Shown: in pieces, positions 43,674-53,318 of the stretch
Layout of the letters: every line of letters starts with the position of its first letter
Position numbering within the stretch: position 1 is the first letter of the stretch
DNA from: Thalassobaculum sp. OXR-137
GTDB lineage: Bacteria > Pseudomonadota > Alphaproteobacteria > Thalassobaculales > Thalassobaculaceae
Assembly: GCF_034377285.1 (NCBI RefSeq)
Contig: NZ_CP139715.1
Span: 3,146,001-3,210,000 of the forward strand
Length of the DNA stretch: 64,000 nucleotides
Direction of reading: 5' to 3'
Notes under the pieces: generated by a model
The model's database searches: none
What the model saw: the letters and a program-made list of their open reading frames with translations, nothing else
What the model was told of the DNA's origin: nothing
Translations under genes and position numbers: made by a program

Positions 43674-43806
43674 CCACTTCCTGGACAAACTCCGGGCTCC
43701 GCCCCGGAGGTTGATCCAGGACCGTGCCCCGCCGTCGATCACAGGATCCTGGATCGACCTCCACCCCCGGCTAGGCACCGGGGCCGGAGATCGTCCAGGA
43801 AGTCGG
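43674..43806. repeat. palindromic intergenic element, family CCGACTTCCTGGA, copy E
   Basis: 133 bases, left end CCCACTTCCTGGA (one change), right end TCCAGGAAGTCGG, interior nearly identical to copy D including GTCGATCACAGGATCCTGG. It ends 17 bases before the end of the convergent gene at 43824. Together with copy D and the fahA remnant it fills the 422-base gap. Confidence 0.88.
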
Positions 43807-43823
43807 TTAGGGGAAATGGGGAA

Positions 43824-44120
43824 CTACCGCCCCTGTGCCAACAGCCCCTCCACCAGCGCCGCCCACTCTTCCCCCAGATCCCCCTTGGTATGCGGTTTCC
43901 CCGCGCGCCTGAACCAGTAGCCGGCGTTCATTTCGTCGCCTTCCACCCGGTGCAGATGGGCGTGGACCCAGGCGGCGTCGGCGCCGTCATCGGCCTGCAC
44001 CGTCTCGTGCGCCGCTTCCCAGTCGCCCTTGCCCTGGTGCCACAACCCGAGTAGGGCCGGGCTCAACCCGGCGGGCGGGGCCGGGGCGTCCAGGGATCGG
44101 CGGAACTCGTCCAGGGTCAT
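43824..44120 (-). CDS. hypothetical protein, 98 aa
   Basis: 98 residues, soluble, helical, Trp- and Ala-rich: LSPALLGLWHQGKGDWEAAHETVQ, DAAWVHAHLHRVEGDEMNAGYWFRRAGKP. The layout resembles a single TPR-like helix pair and is seen as a short conserved hypothetical in proteobacteria. GGAGGACGCC precedes the ATG. It may be co-transcribed with the glycerophosphodiesterase gene upstream (28-base gap), but no function is evident. Confidence 0.72.
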   Translation of the reverse strand: MTLDEFRRSLDAPAPPAGLSPALLGLWHQGKGDWEAAHETVQADDGADAAWVHAHLHRVEGDEMNAGYWFRRAGKPHTKGDLGEEWAALVEGLLAQGR

Positions 44121-44148
44121 GGCGTCCTCCTTTGCGCGCGCCGGCCGG

Positions 44149-45096
44149 TCACTGTCCGCGGCGCACCGCGTCGATGGCGACGTTCGGATAGTCGGTGATG
44201 ATGCCGTCCACGCCCATCTCCGCCAACTCCTTCATCTGGGCGGCGTCGTTCACCGTCCAGACATGCACCTCGATCCCCAGCGCCTGCGCCTCCTTCACCT
44301 CCTCGGCGGTGACGTCGCGGTAATAGGGGGACCAGATATCGCCCTTCAGCGAGGCGATGGCGCGGGGCACCGAGCCGCCGACATCGTCGATGTCGAGCCC
44401 GCCCAGCCAGGGCGAGGCGCCCGGCCGTCCGGCCTGCACGTTGTTCAGCCAGTTGCGCTCCGCCGTCAGGTAGGAGGTCCGGATCTCCGGCGCGATGCGT
44501 TTGACCACCGCCAGGGTGCGCCAGTCGAAGCTCTGGACGATCGCCCGATCCGCCACCCCGGCGTCGCGGATCACGGCGACCACCGCCTTGGCGAAGGTCT
44601 CCGGGTCCGCGGTGTCGTCCGGCTTGAGGGGGGACAGCTTGGTCTCGATGTTGAAGCGCAGCCCGGGCGCGCCTTCCGCCGTCGCCAGGCTCAGCACCTC
44701 GGCCAGAGTCGGCACCGGCGTGCCGTCCACCGGGGTCTGGTCGGGGAAGCGCTCCGCCGTCTTGCTGCCCGGCCGGATCCGGCCGACATCGGCACCCTGC
44801 AGCTCGGCATGGGTCATGGCCCGCACCAGCATCGGCGCGTCGATCCAGGCGCCGCCGATCCGGGTGAGGTCGGGCGACAGGCCGGTGTCGTGCAGCACGA
44901 CCACCACCCCGTCGGAGGTCATCCCGGTATCCAGCTCCAGAATGTCGACGCCCAGCGCGATCGCCTCGCGGAAGGCGGGCAGGGTGTTCTCCGGCAGCAG
45001 GCCGCGCGCGCCGCGGTGTCCGTGAATGTCGATGGCGAGCGCGGGGGCCGCCGACAGGCCGGCGAGGACGGTCACAAGGGCGAGGGAGCGGCGCAT
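44149..45096 (-). CDS. secreted glycerophosphodiester phosphodiesterase
   Basis: 315 residues with a signal peptide (1-21). HGHRGARGLLPENT (His27, Arg28, Glu36), ILELDTGMTSDGVVVVLHD and FNIETK give the GDPD active-site and calcium residues, and VHVWTVND and DGIITDYPN close the barrel. It cleaves glycerophosphodiesters, such as deacylated phospholipids, to glycerol 3-phosphate and an alcohol in the periplasm. The gene is divergent from ugpBAEC, which imports the product; a candidate Pho box lies in the shared region. Confidence 0.92.
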   Translation of the reverse strand: MRRSLALVTVLAGLSAAPALAIDIHGHRGARGLLPENTLPAFREAIALGVDILELDTGMTSDGVVVVLHDTGLSPDLTRIGGAWIDAPMLVRAMTHAELQGADVGRIRPGSKTAERFPDQTPVDGTPVPTLAEVLSLATAEGAPGLRFNIETKLSPLKPDDTADPETFAKAVVAVIRDAGVADRAIVQSFDWRTLAVVKRIAPEIRTSYLTAERNWLNNVQAGRPGASPWLGGLDIDDVGGSVPRAIASLKGDIWSPYYRDVTAEEVKEAQALGIEVHVWTVNDAAQMKELAEMGVDGIITDYPNVAIDAVRRGQ

Positions 45097-45172
45097 GGGA
45101 TTGTTCCTTCTCTGGGATCGGCCTTCGTCATTCAGTGGCGATTATCCGTTATCTGGCAAGCACGTAACCGGA

Positions 45173-45201
45173 TGGTCATGAAAGTGTCATGTTGCCGTAA
45201 T
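45173..45201 (+). promoter_or_regulatory. candidate Pho box (PhoB site) upstream of ugpB
   Basis: Three 7-bp direct repeats spaced every 11 bases: TGGTCAT (45173-45179), GTGTCAT (45184-45190) and CCGTAAT (45195-45201), matching the CTGTCAT consensus at 5, 6 and 5 positions. TAAGAT at 45208-45213 could be the -10. The ugp operon is PhoB-controlled in E. coli, so phosphate-starvation induction is likely here too. Confidence 0.7.
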
Positions 45202-45336
45202 TGTCTCTAAGATATGCCTGCGGCGTGCCGAGTTCCTGCTGTGCATCCGGGGCCCCACCGCTTTCGCGACCCCCGTCCCGCCAGCTCGGCATTGGCTATG
45301 TCGCCAATGAAAAGCAACCTCACCCGGGGGAAGAGC

Positions 45337-46650
45337 ATGTTCAACTCCAAGATGATCATCGCCGGCATGGCGGGCGCCTTCGCGCTGTCCATGGCGAGCG
45401 AGGCGATCGCCGCCACCGAAATCCAGTGGTGGCACGCCATGGGCGGCCGCAACGGCGAGCTCGTGAACGAGATGGCCGAGGGCTACAACGCCTCGCAGTC
45501 CGAGTTCAAGGTGGTGCCGGTCTACAAGGGCACCTACACCGAGACCATGACGGCGGCCATCGCGGCGTTCCGCGCCAAGCAGCAGCCGCACATCGTGCAG
45601 GTGTTCGAGGTCGGCACGGCGACGATGATGGCGGCCGAAGGCGCCGTCTATCCGGTCTACAAGCTGATGGAAGACACCAACACGCCGTTCAATCAGGACG
45701 ACTACCTGCCGGCCGTGGTCAGCTACTACACCACGCCGGACAACAAGCTGCTGTCCCTGCCGTTCAACAGCTCCACGCCGGTCATGTGGTACAACAAGGA
45801 CGCGCTGGAAAAGGCCGGCGTGACCGAGGTGCCGTCGACCTGGACCGAGGTGTTCGACGCCTCGCAGAAGCTGGTCGACAGCGGCATGAAGTGCGGCTTC
45901 AGCTTCGGCTGGCAGTCCTGGGTGATGGTCGAGAACTTCTCGGCCTGGCACAACATCCCGATGGGCACCAAGGAGAACGGCTTCGCCGGTCTCGACACCG
46001 AGTTCGTGTTCAATAACGACAACGTCGTGAACACCCTGCAGAAGATCGCCGACAGCAGCGAGAAGAAGCTGTTCCAGTACGGCGGCCGGCGCGGCGAGAG
46101 CCTGCCGATGTTCACCAACGGCGAATGCGGCATGTGGATGAACTCCTCGGCCTATTACGGCTCGATGGTTCAGCAGGCCAAGTTCACCTTCGACCAGACC
46201 ATGCTGCCGCTGAACACCGACGTGGCCGACAAGGCGCAGAACTCGATCATCGGCGGCGCCACCCTGTGGGTGCTGCAGGGCAAGCCGGCGGCCGAGTACA
46301 AGGGCGTGGCGGAGTTCTTCAACTACATCTCTTCGCCGGAGGTGCAGGCCCGCTGGCACCAGGAGACCGGCTACGTGCCGATCACCACGGCCGCCTACGA
46401 GCTGTCCAAGAAGCAGGGCTTCTACGACAAGAACCCGGGCACCGACACGGCGATCAAGCAGCTCAGCCTGAACACGCCGACCCCGAACTCCAAGGGCATC
46501 CGCTTCGGCAACTTCGTGCAGGTCCGCGACGTGATCAACGAGGAGATGGAAGCGCTCTGGGCCGGTCAGAAGACCGCCAAGGAGGCCATGGACACCGCGG
46601 TGGAACGTGGCAACGCGCTGCTCCGCAAGTTCGAGAAGGCCAACGACTGA
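45337..46650 (+). CDS. ugpB: sn-glycerol-3-phosphate ABC transporter, periplasmic binding protein UgpB
   Basis: 437 residues, signal peptide 1-25 (ending AIAAT). TEIQWWHAMGGRNGELVNEMAEGYNASQ at the start of the mature protein is the UgpB signature, followed by PHIVQVFEVGTATMMAA, LPFNSSTPVMWYNKDALEKAG and IIGGATLWVLQGK. It binds glycerol 3-phosphate or glycerophosphodiesters. GGGGGAAGAGC precedes the ATG at 45337; 45301 is a less likely start. First gene of ugpBAEC. Confidence 0.95.
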   Translation: MFNSKMIIAGMAGAFALSMASEAIAATEIQWWHAMGGRNGELVNEMAEGYNASQSEFKVVPVYKGTYTETMTAAIAAFRAKQQPHIVQVFEVGTATMMAAEGAVYPVYKLMEDTNTPFNQDDYLPAVVSYYTTPDNKLLSLPFNSSTPVMWYNKDALEKAGVTEVPSTWTEVFDASQKLVDSGMKCGFSFGWQSWVMVENFSAWHNIPMGTKENGFAGLDTEFVFNNDNVVNTLQKIADSSEKKLFQYGGRRGESLPMFTNGECGMWMNSSAYYGSMVQQAKFTFDQTMLPLNTDVADKAQNSIIGGATLWVLQGKPAAEYKGVAEFFNYISSPEVQARWHQETGYVPITTAAYELSKKQGFYDKNPGTDTAIKQLSLNTPTPNSKGIRFGNFVQVRDVINEEMEALWAGQKTAKEAMDTAVERGNALLRKFEKAND

Positions 46651-46694
46651 CCGTCGGTCCTGGCCGCACGCCTCGGCGTGCCTGAACACAACGG

Positions 46695-46721
46695 GGGGCC
46701 GGCGCCGCGCGTGCCGGCCTC
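46695..46721 (+). other. intercistronic hairpin between ugpB and ugpA
   Basis: GGGGCCGGC (46695-46703) pairs with GCCGGCCTC (46713-46721, one G:U). There is no T run, so it more likely protects the ugpB part of the mRNA from decay than terminates transcription, a usual arrangement between binding-protein and permease genes. Confidence 0.6.
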
Positions 46722-46744
46722 GCCTTACGCCTCGGGGGTGAGAT

Positions 46745-47626
46745 TTGATCAAGCGGGTGACGTTCCGGAACCTGTGGCTGCCCTACCTGCTGCTGCTGCC
46801 ACAGCTCGCGGTGACACTGATCTTCTTCATCTGGCCGGCGGTGCAGGCCCTGTACCAGTCCCTGCTGGTGGAGGACGCCTTCGGCCTGTCGACGGAATTC
46901 GTCTGGTTCGAGAATTTCGAGGCCCTGTTCTCCGACCCGCTGTATCTCGACGCGTTCGTGAACACGGTGGTCTTCAGCTTCTCCGTCGCCTTCGCCTCGA
47001 TGTCGCTGGCCCTGCTGCTGGCGGTGATGGCCGACCGCACGATCAAGGGGGCGACCGCCTACAAGACGCTGCTGATCTGGCCCTATGCCGTCGCCCCGGC
47101 CGTGGCCGGCGTGCTCTGGTTCTTCATGTTCAACCCGGTGGTCGGCATCAATGCCTATCTGCTGCGCGGCCTGGGCTATGACTGGAACCACTATCTCGAC
47201 GGCGGCGATGCGATGATCCTGGTGGTCATCGCCGCCTCGTGGAAGCAGATCAGCTACAATTTCCTGTTTTTCCTCGCCGGCCTGCAGGCGATCCCGCGCT
47301 CGCTGATCGAGGCGGCGGCGATCGACGGCGCCGGTCCGTTCAAGCGGTTCTGGACGATCATCTTCCCGCTGCTGTCGCCGACCACGTTCTTCCTTCTGGT
47401 GGTCAACGTGGTCTACGCCTTCTTCGACACCTTCGGCATCATCCACGCCACGACCGAGGGCGGCCCGGCGGGCGCCACTCAGATCCTGGTCTACAAGGTT
47501 TTCAGCGACGGGTTCATCGGCCTCGATCTCGGCGGCTCGGCCGCCCAGTCGGTGGTGCTGATGGCCATCGTGATCAGCCTGACCGTGGTGCAGTTCCGCT
47601 ATATCGAGCGGAGGGTCGAGTACTGA
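46745..47626 (+). CDS. ugpA: glycerol-3-phosphate ABC transporter permease UgpA
   Basis: 293 residues from TTG 46745, preceded by GGGGGTGAGA. Six membrane helices; [23 protein letters not shown] at the start and the EAA loop [27 protein letters not shown] identify the MalF/UgpA type. The stop overlaps the ugpE ATG by one base (TGATG). Confidence 0.94.
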   Translation: MIKRVTFRNLWLPYLLLLPQLAVTLIFFIWPAVQALYQSLLVEDAFGLSTEFVWFENFEALFSDPLYLDAFVNTVVFSFSVAFASMSLALLLAVMADRTIKGATAYKTLLIWPYAVAPAVAGVLWFFMFNPVVGINAYLLRGLGYDWNHYLDGGDAMILVVIAASWKQISYNFLFFLAGLQAIPRSLIEAAAIDGAGPFKRFWTIIFPLLSPTTFFLLVVNVVYAFFDTFGIIHATTEGGPAGATQILVYKVFSDGFIGLDLGGSAAQSVVLMAIVISLTVVQFRYIERRVEY

Positions 47627-48474
47627 TGGTCGAGAACCGCCCTTACCTGACGATCCTCTCCCATCTGGTGGTGATCCTGGGGATCGTCGTCACGGTGATG
47701 CCGATCTGGATCACCTTCGTCGCCTCGACCCATCCGATCGAGCACATCATGGACGGCACGATCCCGATGTGGCCGGGGACCAAGTTCTTCGAGAACTACG
47801 CCACGGTGCTCGGCGCCGGCGTCGCCGATGCCGGCGGCATTCCGGTCGGCATGATGCTGTTCAACAGCCTGATCATGGCGCTGTCGATCGCCATCGGGAA
47901 GATCGCCATCTCGCTGATCGCCGCCTACGCGATCGTGTATTTCGACTTCCCGTTCCGCATGGCCTGCTTCTGGCTGATCTTCATCACCCTGATGCTGCCG
48001 GTGGAGGTCCGCATCCTGCCGACCTTCGCGGTGGTGGCCAATCTCGGGCTGCTGAACTCCTATGTCGGGCTCAGCCTGCCGCTGATCGCCTCGGCGACGG
48101 CGACCTTCCTGTTCCGGCAGTTCTTCCTGACCGTGCCGGAGGAGCTGGCCGAGGCGGCGCGGATCGACGGGGCGGGGCCTTGGAAGTTCTTCAAGGACAT
48201 CCTGCTGCCGCTGTCGCGCACCAACATCGCGGCGCTGTTCGTGATCCTCTTCATCTACGGCTGGAACCAGTATCTCTGGCCGCTGCTGGTGACCACCGAC
48301 GAGTCCTTCTACACGGTCGTGATGGGCATTCAGCGCATGACCCAGGCGGCCGAATCCCTGCCGCTGTGGCACCTGGTCATGGCGACCACGATGCTGGCGA
48401 TGGTGCCGCCGGTGATCGTCGTCGTGGTCATGCAGAAGCTGTTCGTCAAAGGCCTCGTCGAGACCGAAAAATAA
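47626..48474 (+). CDS. ugpE: glycerol-3-phosphate ABC transporter permease UgpE
   Basis: 282 residues with six membrane helices. PIWITFVASTHPIEHIMDG, LIAAYAIVYFDFPFRM and the EAA loop ELAEAARIDGAGPWKFFKDILLPLS are typical of UgpE. The last 16 bases including the stop are tandemly repeated immediately downstream (48475-48490). Confidence 0.94.
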   Translation: MVENRPYLTILSHLVVILGIVVTVMPIWITFVASTHPIEHIMDGTIPMWPGTKFFENYATVLGAGVADAGGIPVGMMLFNSLIMALSIAIGKIAISLIAAYAIVYFDFPFRMACFWLIFITLMLPVEVRILPTFAVVANLGLLNSYVGLSLPLIASATATFLFRQFFLTVPEELAEAARIDGAGPWKFFKDILLPLSRTNIAALFVILFIYGWNQYLWPLLVTTDESFYTVVMGIQRMTQAAESLPLWHLVMATTMLAMVPPVIVVVVMQKLFVKGLVETEK

Positions 48475-48490
48475 CGAGACCGAGAAATAA
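48459..48490 (+). repeat. 16-bp tandem duplication at the ugpE stop codon
   Basis: CGAGACCGAAAAATAA (48459-48474, containing the ugpE stop) is followed directly by CGAGACCGAGAAATAA (48475-48490). One mismatch. It fills most of the 28-base gap before ugpC and moves the ugpC ribosome site (AAGGAGCG) away from the ugpE stop. Confidence 0.85.
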
Positions 48491-48502
48491 GGAGCGCCTG
48501 AG

Positions 48503-49573
<1,071 letters not shown>

Positions 49574-49592
49574 CACCTCCCCAACATTCATT

Positions 49593-49709
49593 CACTCCCC
49601 GGCCTTGTGCCGGGGCAAGGCCGGGGCTCTGGCAGGCGGAGACGTGATCGCGAGAGCGGCACCGCCCACCCCAGCGGATGGGATTGCCCCGGCACAAGGC
49701 CGGGGAGTG
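49593..49709. repeat. 117-bp element with 26-bp perfect inverted repeats
   Basis: CACTCCCCGGCCTTGTGCCG plus GGGCAA (49593-49618) is repeated exactly in inverse orientation at 49684-49709. Each arm can itself fold (CCCCGGC-CTTGT-GCCGGGG), and 65 bases lie between. It sits between ugpC and the convergent MarC gene and may act as a bidirectional terminator as well as being a mobile-type repeat. Confidence 0.88.
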
Positions 49710-49731
49710 GATTGATAATGGGGTTTACCGC

Positions 49732-50409
49732 CTACGATTTCGGCGTCGTATCCAGCACGCCTTCCTTGGCCGGGACCAGATCGACCACGCCCACCGTCTC
49801 CAGCCCGCCGAGCACGGAGTCGACGGCGATGGTGGCGAGGATGATCCCCATGATCCGGCTGATGATGTTGGCGCCCGTCGCCCCGAGGATCGGCTTCAGC
49901 CGGGCCGCCATGAGCAGCAGGATCAGGGTGATCGCCATCACGATCAGCAGCAGCACCGCCGTCAGCCCCTGATCCAGCAGGCTGTTCTTGCTGTTGTCGG
50001 TCAGCACCACGATCGCCAGCATGGCGCCGGGCGAGGCGATGGAGGGGATCGCCAGGGGGAAGACCGCGTTGGCCAGATGGTCGCGCGCCGCCTCCTTGAT
50101 CTCGCTCTGGGATTTCGGCTCGCCGAACACCATGGTCATGGCGAATAGGAACAGCACGATGCCGCCGGCGATCTGGAACGACCCCAGCCGCAGACCGAGC
50201 GCCTCCAGCAGGTACTGGCCGCCGAACAGGAAGGCCATCAGCACCAGCGTCGCGATCAGCACCGCGCGGATCGCGAAGGCCCGGTGCAGGCGCCGCGGCA
50301 CCGAACTGGTGGCGTAGTAGAACACCGGCAGGGTGCCGATGGGGTCGACGACAACGAGGATGGTGATCAGCGCCCGGCCGAGATCGGGGAGGTCGATCGC
50401 GGAGATCAT
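49732..50409 (-). CDS. MarC family integral membrane protein
   Basis: 225 residues, six membrane helices in two similar halves. LITILVVVDPIGTLPVFYYATSS at the start and FPLAIPSIASPGAMLAIVVLTDN in the middle are MarC/SNG1-family hallmarks (the NPxG-like turns). The family has no firmly established function; it is not a proven drug-resistance transporter despite the name. Confidence 0.9.
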   Translation of the reverse strand: MISAIDLPDLGRALITILVVVDPIGTLPVFYYATSSVPRRLHRAFAIRAVLIATLVLMAFLFGGQYLLEALGLRLGSFQIAGGIVLFLFAMTMVFGEPKSQSEIKEAARDHLANAVFPLAIPSIASPGAMLAIVVLTDNSKNSLLDQGLTAVLLLIVMAITLILLLMAARLKPILGATGANIISRIMGIILATIAVDSVLGGLETVGVVDLVPAKEGVLDTTPKS

Positions 50410-50616
50410 GGGGCGGGGGTCCCTGAGGTCAGCGGCGGCATGGCTATCGTCTCCGGGGTCGGCCGAGGGGCGGTGGATCGGGCAGGCGGCGGATCGAGCG
50501 TCACCTATCCTTACCCGCGATCCAGGCGAAAATCCGGAATAATCGGGCGAAATTCCGGCATTTCAGGCCGATTTTCCGCGATTTGCGCCCCGCCGGGCCG
50601 AACCGGCCGCGGCCGG

Positions 50617-51999
50617 TCAGTCCGCCCGGGTCGCCAGCAGCAGGTCGCGCGGCGCCGTGCCCGTGCCGGTCAGGGCGGTCTGCCGCAACTCCTGCGCCCG
50701 TGCAGTGCCGAGCAGCGGGGCGATCAGGGTGGCGAACTTGTCCGACAGCTTGGCCTCCTGGTCGTCCAGGTCGGTGGCCGGCACGCCCACGTCGTGGATC
50801 TCGTGCAGCACGCGCCCGTCGGTGAGTTCGACGACCACCTCGGCCTTGCTCGCCTCCGAACGGTCGATCTTCACCGGCTGCACCTCCACCCGGCGGCGCA
50901 GCTCGATGAGGTCCGGCTCGTTGGCGACCGCGTCGCTGAAGGTGTCGACCGCACCGGTGTTGCGCCCGGCGAGCGCCAGGGCCGCGGTGTGGCGCAGGCT
51001 GAACTTCACCTGCAGGCCGGTCTCCGGCTCGGGGATGTTGCACATCCGCAGGCTGCCCTCGCTGACCTTCAGGGTCACCTTCTTCACCTGCACGGGGTCG
51101 ATGCCGTGGCGGGTGCGCAGGGTGCGGTTCGCCTCGATGGCGGAATGGGTCATGTAGCAGGCGGCGTGGAACTTGAAGAGGTTGCGCTCGATCAGAAACG
51201 GCGTGCCGGGGGTCCAGTCGATGTCGTAGGGTGCTGCGTCCGGTCCCTGGGTCTCCCAGAAGCCCTGGACGCATTCCAGGCCGTCCGGCCGCGAGGTGAA
51301 GCCCCGGGCGGCCCAGCGCGCCGCCTTGGTGCCGTTCTGCGCTGCCCGGCCGGCATGCAGCGGCTTGCCCATGGTCCCGAACTGCGACTTCAGGCCGGAA
51401 GCCAGGGTGGTGGCGAGGCCGAGGGCATGGGCCGTGCGCTCGGCGTCCAGGCCGAGCAGGTGGCAGACCCCGGCGGCCGCGCCGAAGGTGCCCATGGTGG
51501 CGGTGGCGTGCCAGCCCGTGTCGTAATGGCCGTCGCCGGTCATCTCGCCGATCCGGCAGGCGATCTCGTAGCCGATGACGAAGGAGCGCAGGGCCTGCTC
51601 CAGGCTGCGGCCCTCCACGATGGCGGCGGTCAGCACGGCCGGCATGACGGCGACGGTGGGATGGCCGTGCATGGTGCGGTTGACGTCGTCGAAATCCAGC
51701 GCGTGCCCGGCCGCCCCGTTGATCAGGATGGCGTCGGAGGGGCGCAGGGACTGGGACAGGCCGACCAGGGGGATGTCGCCCTCGCCGCCATCGGCCAGCG
51801 CCTCGTCCAGCAGGATGGCAACCAGCGGGTCGCCCGCGCCGGCGACGGTCACGCCGATCCAGTCCATCAGGCAGTGCCGGGCCCAGCGCAGGGCGCGGGC
51901 GTCGACGGCGCTGCCCGGTGTGGCGGCGATCCAGTCGGCGAGCGCCCGGGTCGGGGCGGTGGCGACGGGGTCCGTATCGGCGGCGTGGGTGCTGGCCAT
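50617..51999 (-). CDS. MmgE/PrpD family protein
   Basis: 460 residues, typical length. LADWIAATPGS and CLMDWIGVTVAG at the start, INGAAGHALDFDDVNRTMHGHPTVAVMPA, FVIGYEIACRIGEMTGDGHYDTGWHATATMGTFGAAAGV and the later AAQNGTKAARWAARGFTS match the 2-methylcitrate dehydratase/iminodisuccinate epimerase/itaconate decarboxylase superfamily. There is no prpB or prpC nearby, so 2-methylcitrate need not be the substrate. Divergent from the SDR gene. The 207 bases to MarC contain only imperfect palindromes. Confidence 0.9.
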   Translation of the reverse strand: MASTHAADTDPVATAPTRALADWIAATPGSAVDARALRWARHCLMDWIGVTVAGAGDPLVAILLDEALADGGEGDIPLVGLSQSLRPSDAILINGAAGHALDFDDVNRTMHGHPTVAVMPAVLTAAIVEGRSLEQALRSFVIGYEIACRIGEMTGDGHYDTGWHATATMGTFGAAAGVCHLLGLDAERTAHALGLATTLASGLKSQFGTMGKPLHAGRAAQNGTKAARWAARGFTSRPDGLECVQGFWETQGPDAAPYDIDWTPGTPFLIERNLFKFHAACYMTHSAIEANRTLRTRHGIDPVQVKKVTLKVSEGSLRMCNIPEPETGLQVKFSLRHTAALALAGRNTGAVDTFSDAVANEPDLIELRRRVEVQPVKIDRSEASKAEVVVELTDGRVLHEIHDVGVPATDLDDQEAKLSDKFATLIAPLLGTARAQELRQTALTGTGTAPRDLLLATRAD

Positions 52000-52168
52000 G
52001 GTCGAGGTCTCCCTGCGGCCCGGTTTGGGATCGAGGGCCTTGGCGAAAGTCTAGGGACGGGTTGTGGGATGGTCTAGCCGTCCCGGTTTTGCTGTAGTGA
52101 CCGCAGCCGGCACCGACCTGTCGCTCAGACATCCGACCAACCAAGAAGCCGGCGGAGGAGACGCAAGA

Positions 52169-52969
52169 ATGGGCAAGCTGGAAGGGCGCGTGGCCCTGAT
52201 CTCGGGCGCTGCGCGCGGCATCGGCGCGCAGACCGCACGGCGGATGGTGGAGGAGGGGGCCAAGGTGGTCATCGGCGACGTGCGCGAGGATCTCGGCCGG
52301 GCGACGGCGCGAGAGATCGGCGCAGACGATGTCTGCCAGTTCGTCACCCTGGACGTCACCAGCCCGGAAAGCTGGCAGGCGGCGGTCGATCACGCGGTGG
52401 AGGCTTTTGGCCGGCTCGACATCCTGGTGAACAATGCCGGCGTCTTCATCGGCCGCAGCCTGGAGGAGATCGCGTTCGAGGAATGGCAGAAGCTGGTCGA
52501 CGTCAATCTCACCGGCACCTTCCTCGGCACCCGGATCGCCGCCCCCGCCCTGCGCGAGGCGGCGAAGGACACGCCGCACGGCAGTGCCGTCATCAACGTC
52601 TCCTCCATCGCCGGCCTGGTCGGCTCCATGGTCGATCCGCTGTATTCGATGACCAAGGGCGGGGTGACGACCTTCACCAAGTCGGTGGCGCTGTATTTCG
52701 GCCGGCGGGGCGACCGCATCCGGGTCAACCAGATCCATCCCGGCGTGATCGAGACCGACATGGGCGACCAGACCTACACCGCCCGCGCCCGGGCGCTGGG
52801 CACCAACGACGTGGATGCCGCCAAGCAGGCCTCGCTGAACATGCACCCGATCGGCCGTCACGGCACGGCGGACGACATCGCCGGCGGCATCGTCTTCCTG
52901 GCCTCTGACGATGCGGGCTTCATGACCGGGTCGAGCCTGGTGGTCGATGGCGGCCTGACCGCCCAGTAA
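52169..52969 (+). CDS. short-chain dehydrogenase/reductase (SDR)
   Basis: 266 residues, classical SDR. Cofactor motif SGAARGIGA (12-20), NNAG (88-91), and catalytic Ser145/146, Tyr159 and Lys163 (YSMTK); HPGVIETDM and SLVVDGGLTAQ finish the fold. Asp37 after the second strand (IGDVRED) favours NAD. GGAGGAGACGCAAG precedes the ATG at 52169. The substrate is unknown. Confidence 0.93.
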   Translation: MGKLEGRVALISGAARGIGAQTARRMVEEGAKVVIGDVREDLGRATAREIGADDVCQFVTLDVTSPESWQAAVDHAVEAFGRLDILVNNAGVFIGRSLEEIAFEEWQKLVDVNLTGTFLGTRIAAPALREAAKDTPHGSAVINVSSIAGLVGSMVDPLYSMTKGGVTTFTKSVALYFGRRGDRIRVNQIHPGVIETDMGDQTYTARARALGTNDVDAAKQASLNMHPIGRHGTADDIAGGIVFLASDDAGFMTGSSLVVDGGLTAQ

Positions 52970-53318
52970 AGGCGGTCGCGTCACCAAGCCCGCGCCGTGT
53001 TTCGGCGCGGGTGATCTTTGCGTAAAAACGGAGTGAGCGCTGGCATTATGCGCCTTTTAGGCGAGCGCCGAATTCGCCGTCTCGTCAGGAGTCGCGTTTC
53101 GGACGGGGCTGCCGGGAAACGGCCGAAAGGCCCGGTATTCTGCGACCCATTGTAATTATCTGATTTTGCTAAAATTTTTCGCGTCTTTTCTTGGCCGCGG
53201 AATTTTCTTGAGCGTTAACCTACTCTTTACGGGCTTGCTACAAGTTTAGCGCGTCCGGCTTTGCTAGATCGCAGATTGGCCGGCGGATCGCTTCTGTCAA
53301 AACCGCTCCGGGTCCATC
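52970..53318. other. AT-rich intergenic region upstream of the chemoreceptor gene
   Basis: 349 bases without a gene. A hairpin of 9 bp (CCCGCGCCG 52989-52997, CGGCGCGGG 53003-53011) extended by TCAC/GTGA lies 20 bases after the SDR stop and is probably its terminator. The following 250 bases are markedly AT-rich (for example TAATTATCTGATTTTGCTAA near 53154) and must hold the chemoreceptor promoter, which I cannot place with confidence. Confidence 0.6.
52989..53011 (+). terminator. terminator hairpin of the SDR gene
   Basis: Perfect 9-bp GC stem with loop TGTTT; the downstream run TGATCTTTG is only weakly T-rich, so efficiency may be moderate. Confidence 0.6.

Noticed and set aside
50501-52987. 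828-codon minus-strand frame
   Set aside because: Shadow of the PrpD and SDR genes with repetitive Arg/Gly/Pro content and no motif.
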